Below are positions 6,648-8,899 of a DNA stretch of 8,899 bases, piece after piece. Origin of the DNA: an uncultured Actinoplanes sp. (GTDB taxonomy: Bacteria > Actinomycetota > Actinomycetes > Mycobacteriales > Micromonosporaceae); contig CAKUMG010000177.1 of NCBI GenBank assembly GCA_934667465.1, positions 1 to 8,899 on the forward strand, in the 5' to 3' direction. Under the pieces are notes generated by a model. The model was not told where the DNA came from. It made no database searches and saw only the letters and a list, made by a program, of their open reading frames with translations. The stretch's first letter is position 1. Every line of letters starts with the position of its first letter. A program made the translations under genes and the position numbers.

Positions 6648-6673
6648 CTCATGCGCCCGGGGCCCCGGCCGAT
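6648..6673 (+). promoter_or_regulatory. Candidate FliA/WhiG-type promoter of the Atu4866-family gene
   Basis: CTCA (6648-6651), 16 nt, GCCGAT (6668-6673), which differs by one base from the recalled motility-sigma pattern and matches the first six bases of the WhiG/FliA -10 GCCGATAA. Transcription would begin near 6680, leaving about 35 nt before the ATG at 6715. The spacer and flank are very GC-rich and contain small palindromes (GGGGCCCC, CCGATCGG). Confidence 0.5.
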
Positions 6674-6714
6674 CGGAGGGGTCCCCTTGATCCGGACCGA
6701 CTTTTCGGAGCGTC

Positions 6715-7053
6715 ATGAGCAGCGCCACCATCTTCGGCACGTCGTCCCTGCTCACCCTCGCCCTCGGCGGCGCCGGGGACACCCTCGCGTTCACGCTGCC
6801 CGCCCCGGGCACCCCGCCCGAGGGCTTCGTCGGCTTCTGGCAGAACGCGGACGGCTCGGTCCGGCTCTGCCTCGGCGAGGACGGCTCCTACGAGGGCAGG
6901 GTCGCCGGCCGTCGCCGCAGCGCCCGGGGCACCTATCACCCCGAGGGCGGCGGCGTCGTGCTCCGCGACGAGTCGGGGCTGCGCACCCCCGTCACCCGGG
7001 GCGCCGAGGGCCTCGAGATGGCCGGCCACCAGCTGCACAAGGTCCGCGGCTAA
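6715..7053 (+). CDS. Atu4866-domain small protein
   Basis: A 112-residue protein whose C-terminal two thirds (about 37-112) follow the pattern of the Atu4866 family: a VGFW start, ADGSVRLCL, GSYEG, GRRRSARGTY, a D-S-G motif and a final AGHQLHKV. The family was named from an Agrobacterium protein of about 80 residues, reported as a small streptavidin-like beta-barrel of unknown function. This member carries about 35 extra N-terminal residues that are mildly hydrophobic, Gly/Thr/Leu-rich and not a convincing signal peptide. ATG at 6715 is supported by GGAG 4 nt upstream (6707-6710), a little close but usable. A candidate motility-sigma promoter precedes it, and a lipoprotein gene follows 32 nt after the stop on the same strand. 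No enzymatic function can be assigned. The family call is made from remembered pattern, not from an alignment. Confidence 0.8.
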   Translation: MSSATIFGTSSLLTLALGGAGDTLAFTLPAPGTPPEGFVGFWQNADGSVRLCLGEDGSYEGRVAGRRRSARGTYHPEGGGVVLRDESGLRTPVTRGAEGLEMAGHQLHKVRG

Positions 7054-7076
7054 GGGTTCCCGCGGACTCGGCCGAT
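7050..7076 (+). promoter_or_regulatory. Candidate FliA/WhiG-type promoter of the lipoprotein gene
   Basis: CTAA (7050-7053), 17 nt, GCCGAT (7071-7076, continuing TTTT). Read as WhiG type it is TAAG-N16-GCCGATTT. The -35 contains the TAA stop codon of the preceding gene. The ATG at 7086 lies 9 nt after GCCGAT, so the transcript would start at or next to the start codon. This explains why the lipoprotein has no ribosome site. Confidence 0.45.
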
Positions 7077-7085
7077 TTTTCCGGT

Positions 7086-7640
7086 ATGCGGACCCTGAAG
7101 CTGCTGGTGCCCCTGCTCGCCCTGGCGGTGGGCGGGTGCGGCGTGCTCGGGCTCGGGTCGAAGCCCGGCGCCACCCCGAGCGCCACGCCGGCCCCGGGGG
7201 AGCCGTGGCACCGCTACGAGAAGGGCAGCCCGACGCCGAGCCCGAAGATCACATACACGGGCTCGCGCTCCCCGGTCCTGCCCCCGGTCTCGTTCCTGCC
7301 GGTGGACCCCGAGTGCGCCAAGACGTGGACGGTGGACCCGGTGCTGATCCCCATGGAGGTCACGCCCGGCGCGGGGCGGCTGACCGTGACCTGGCCGCGG
7401 CAGTACGGGTCGAACTACCGGATCACCGCCGTCAAGCAGCCGCTGGTCTCGGGCAGTCAGCCGCCGTACACGTGGCAGGACGTGCCCCCGGCCACCGGCT
7501 GCACCGTCACGGCCACGATCACCGGGCTGAGCTCCGGGGTCCCGTACGTGGTGTGGCTCGACGCCCCGAACACCGGCTACGAGGCGGACGGCACGCGGCA
7601 CCCGTACAGCGGGAAGTCAGGGGTTGTTTATCCGAAATGA
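7086..7640 (+). CDS. Lipoprotein with fibronectin type III-like domain
   Basis: A 184-residue secreted lipoprotein. Residues 1-17 form a short signal peptide (MRTLKLLVPLLALAVGG) with lipobox VGGC, so Cys18 would be lipidated and the protein anchored to the outer face of the membrane. A Pro/Thr/Ser-rich spacer (about 25-68) leads to a domain (about 85-182) with FN3-like hallmarks: GRLTVTW with W103, YRITAV with Y111, then a TATITGLSSGVPYVVWL stretch with Y154. Cys77 and Cys139 could form a disulfide. I do not recognise a specific function; a role in the cell envelope, adhesion or the sporangium/spore surface is possible. ATG at 7086 is chosen because the signal peptide begins there. It has no ribosome site but follows a candidate promoter closely. 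The frame is also open far upstream (from 6627), which is a GC-rich extension and not coding. Confidence 0.85.
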   Translation: MRTLKLLVPLLALAVGGCGVLGLGSKPGATPSATPAPGEPWHRYEKGSPTPSPKITYTGSRSPVLPPVSFLPVDPECAKTWTVDPVLIPMEVTPGAGRLTVTWPRQYGSNYRITAVKQPLVSGSQPPYTWQDVPPATGCTVTATITGLSSGVPYVVWLDAPNTGYEADGTRHPYSGKSGVVYPK

Positions 7641-7677
7641 CCGGCCCCGGGAACCTTGCGGTTGCCCGGAGCCGGTC
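7639..7677. terminator. Hairpin terminator between convergent genes
   Basis: A long stem of 16 pairs pairs 7639-7655 with 7660-7677 around the loop TTGC (7656-7659), with one bulged G (7664) and one C/A mismatch (7646/7670). It begins on the last two bases of the lipoprotein stop codon. A smaller 5-bp hairpin (TGAGG 7690-7694 with CCTCA 7701-7705) follows. There is no long T-run; the structure could stop transcripts from both sides. Confidence 0.65.
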
Positions 7678-7689
7678 CTGACCTGCTCT

Positions 7690-7705
7690 TGAGGTTGCTC
7701 CCTCA
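7690..7705. terminator. Small secondary hairpin
   Basis: Five-pair stem TGAGG/CCTCA with a 6-nt loop, 20 nt before the stop of the minus-strand gene (7725). It is a weak structure and may assist the larger hairpin beside it. Confidence 0.3.
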
Positions 7706-7724
7706 GTATTGGGGAGTCACCGGA

Positions 7725-8899
7725 TCAAGGGGTTGCGACGGTGGCGGCGGCCGAGTTGTCGCCGGTGCCGGCGCGGTAGGCGACGACCTGGTAGGTGCCG
7801 CTCAGGCCGGCCGGGGCGGTCCACTGCTCGGTGGCCGTGCCGGTGACCAGGCCCAGCCGGTCGAGCAGGTGCGACTCGCCGGCGACGGTGTTCTCGACCA
7901 TGACGAACGCCTGCACGGAGACCGCGTCAGCCGGCGCGGCGGCCGAGTAGGTGCCGGTCATCCAGCCGGTGGTCGCGTCGACGGTCGAGGAGTTCGAGCC
8001 GGCCAGGCGGGTGACCTTGCCGGTCGCCGAGGTGAAGGCGAGCCCGGTGCGGACCCGGCGGGCCGTGGTGCCGGCCTGGAAGCTGGCGACCGAGGTGTAG
8101 GTGACACCCGCGACCGGCGTGAACTTCCGGCTGTACGTGCTGAGCTGCCCGGCGGCGGCGGAGGTCAGCTGGAGCGACGCGGCACTGTTCGCACCGGCCG
8201 CGGCGCTGCGGGCGATCCGGGTGCCGGAACCGCCGGCGGTCCAGCCGGCCAGGCCGGCCGCGGCGTTCTCGAGGCCCGCCGCGTCGGCGTCGATCAGGTT
8301 GCCCGGGATCTCGGCACTGCCGACCGGCAGGGTCGCCACGGGGCGGCCGTTGTTGAAGACGCGGTAGCCCTCCACGACGTTGCCCGACGCGTACGCCTCG
8401 TCCCAGGTCAGCGTGTTCCCCTCGGCGACCAGGTTGCCCGGGGTCTCCGGGGCGTAGGAGGCGGTGCGCACGTCGCTGCCGATGATGCCGGTGGTGGTGT
8501 TGCCGGTGAGCACGGTGCCGAACGGCTTGGCGCCCGAACCGCGGCGGGAACCGAGCTGCACGCCGTACCAGGTGGTCGGGGTGGCCTGGTCGTCCACGAT
8601 CTCGTTGCCGCGGATGACGTCCTTGCTACCGACCGAGATGCCGATGCCCGCGGTGTCGAACCAGCCCGCGCCGGTGTTGTAGGTCGTCGAACCGCCGAAG
8701 CCCGGGTTCACGATCCGGTTGCCGGTGATCGTGTCGGCCGCGTTCTTCATGGCGGGGATGCCGTAGACCATGACGCCGGTCCGACAGGCGCCGCCCAGCA
8801 GCTGCCACACCGGAAGGCCGGCGAATTTGCCCTTGATGTCCCACAGCGCCATTTCGACCGCGGAGATGGCCGACATCGTCACCGGCCCCCTGCGCCAGT
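7725..8899 (-). CDS. Chimeric ORF: mannonate dehydratase/RspA N-terminal fragment fused to beta-helix/FN3/CBM protein
   Basis: The frame is open through the right edge, so the true start lies outside; GTG at 8882 is internal. Numbering from 8882, residues 1-41 plus the preceding WRRGP match the end of the N-terminal capping domain of the ManD/RspA group of the enolase superfamily ([15 protein letters not shown], then a [12 protein letters not shown] stretch and VMVYG). At about residue 42 (near 8760) the match ends abruptly. The protein continues as right-handed beta-helix coils ([30 protein letters not shown]), an FN3 start (145-188), a CBM4/9-like beta-sandwich (194-346, with GW at 213-214 and HLLDRLGLV at 338-346), then an FN3-like ending ([10 protein letters not shown], 363-372). 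The metal-binding and catalytic barrel of the dehydratase is therefore missing. The helix part retains only a few coils and no signal peptide of its own. It is probably non-functional as either protein: a deletion fusion, pseudogene or assembly chimera. Confidence 0.8.
   Translation of the reverse strand, partial: WRRGPVTMSAISAVEMALWDIKGKFAGLPVWQLLGGACRTGVMVYGIPAMKNAADTITGNRIVNPGFGGSTTYNTGAGWFDTAGIGISVGSKDVIRGNEIVDDQATPTTWYGVQLGSRRGSGAKPFGTVLTGNTTTGIIGSDVRTASYAPETPGNLVAEGNTLTWDEAYASGNVVEGYRVFNNGRPVATLPVGSAEIPGNLIDADAAGLENAAAGLAGWTAGGSGTRIARSAAAGANSAASLQLTSAAAGQLSTYSRKFTPVAGVTYTSVASFQAGTTARRVRTGLAFTSATGKVTRLAGSNSSTVDATTGWMTGTYSAAAPADAVSVQAFVMVENTVAGESHLLDRLGLVTGTATEQWTAPAGLSGTYQVVAYRAGTGDNSAAATVATP

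Noticed and set aside
6655..6690. GC-rich palindromes (GGGGCCCC, CCGATCGG, GGGGTCCCC) as a hairpin or operator
   Set aside because: The arms leave little or no loop and no extended stem forms. Such short palindromes are expected in very GC-rich sequence.
4127..6718. 863-codon open frame on the + strand
   Set aside because: It is antisense to the c-di-GMP gene. Its translation is Arg/Gly/Asp/Ala-rich low-complexity sequence without domains, typical of the complementary frame in GC-rich DNA.
6627..7085. Upstream extension of the lipoprotein frame
   Set aside because: It runs through the Atu4866-family gene in another frame. The signal peptide and lipobox begin exactly at the ATG at 7086.
8626..8882. 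A functional mannonate dehydratase gene
   Set aside because: Only the end of the capping domain is present. The sequence changes to beta-helix coils before any barrel strand or metal ligand.

Overview
The window is high-GC (roughly 70%) DNA with strongly G/C-ending codons, GTG starts, TANNNT-type -10 elements and a probable leaderless gene. This points to an actinomycete. The c-di-GMP enzyme, the lipoprotein with an FN3-like fold and several candidate promoters of the motility/sporulation (FliA/WhiG) sigma class suggest a filamentous, sporulating genus such as Actinoplanes or a relative in the Micromonosporaceae. The genus is inference only.

Layout. (1) 1-1293, + strand: the 3' end of an exported, C-terminally membrane-anchored protein, then a NicO-family nickel/cobalt permease with a His-rich loop, joined by an ATGA overlap. 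A bidirectional hairpin terminator follows. (2) 1348-3010, - strand: a two-gene ABC exporter for a cell-surface polysaccharide (ATPase plus ABC-2 permease, Wzt/Wzm or TagH/TagG type) with an 8-nt overlap. (3) 3011-3182: a divergent regulatory region with two 17-bp repeats and a palindrome, a likely operator for the TetR gene that follows (3183-3779, +). (4) 3776-6451, - strand: an 891-residue membrane-bound PAS-GGDEF-EAL protein whose cyclase and phosphodiesterase motifs are both intact. It converges on tetR with overlapping stop codons. (5) 6715-7640, + strand: an Atu4866-family small protein and a lipoprotein with a fibronectin-III-like domain. (6) 7725-8899, - strand: an open-ended chimeric reading frame. 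Its N-terminal part is a fragment of a mannonate-dehydratase/RspA-type enolase-superfamily enzyme; the rest is the C-terminal part of a secreted right-handed beta-helix protein with an FN3 domain and a CBM-like domain.

Two observations stand out. First, the in-frame enzyme/beta-helix fusion near the right edge is either a recent rearrangement between two neighbouring genes or an assembly chimera. Second, the c-di-GMP enzyme, the Atu4866 gene and the lipoprotein gene each have, on the correct strand and at plausible distance, a CTCA-like/GCCGAA-like pair with a 16-17 nt spacer. This suggests a small regulon of the motility/sporulation sigma factor. I found no mobile element, CRISPR array, tRNA or rRNA. 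The longest stretch without a gene is 6452-6714 (263 nt), which holds two of these promoters.
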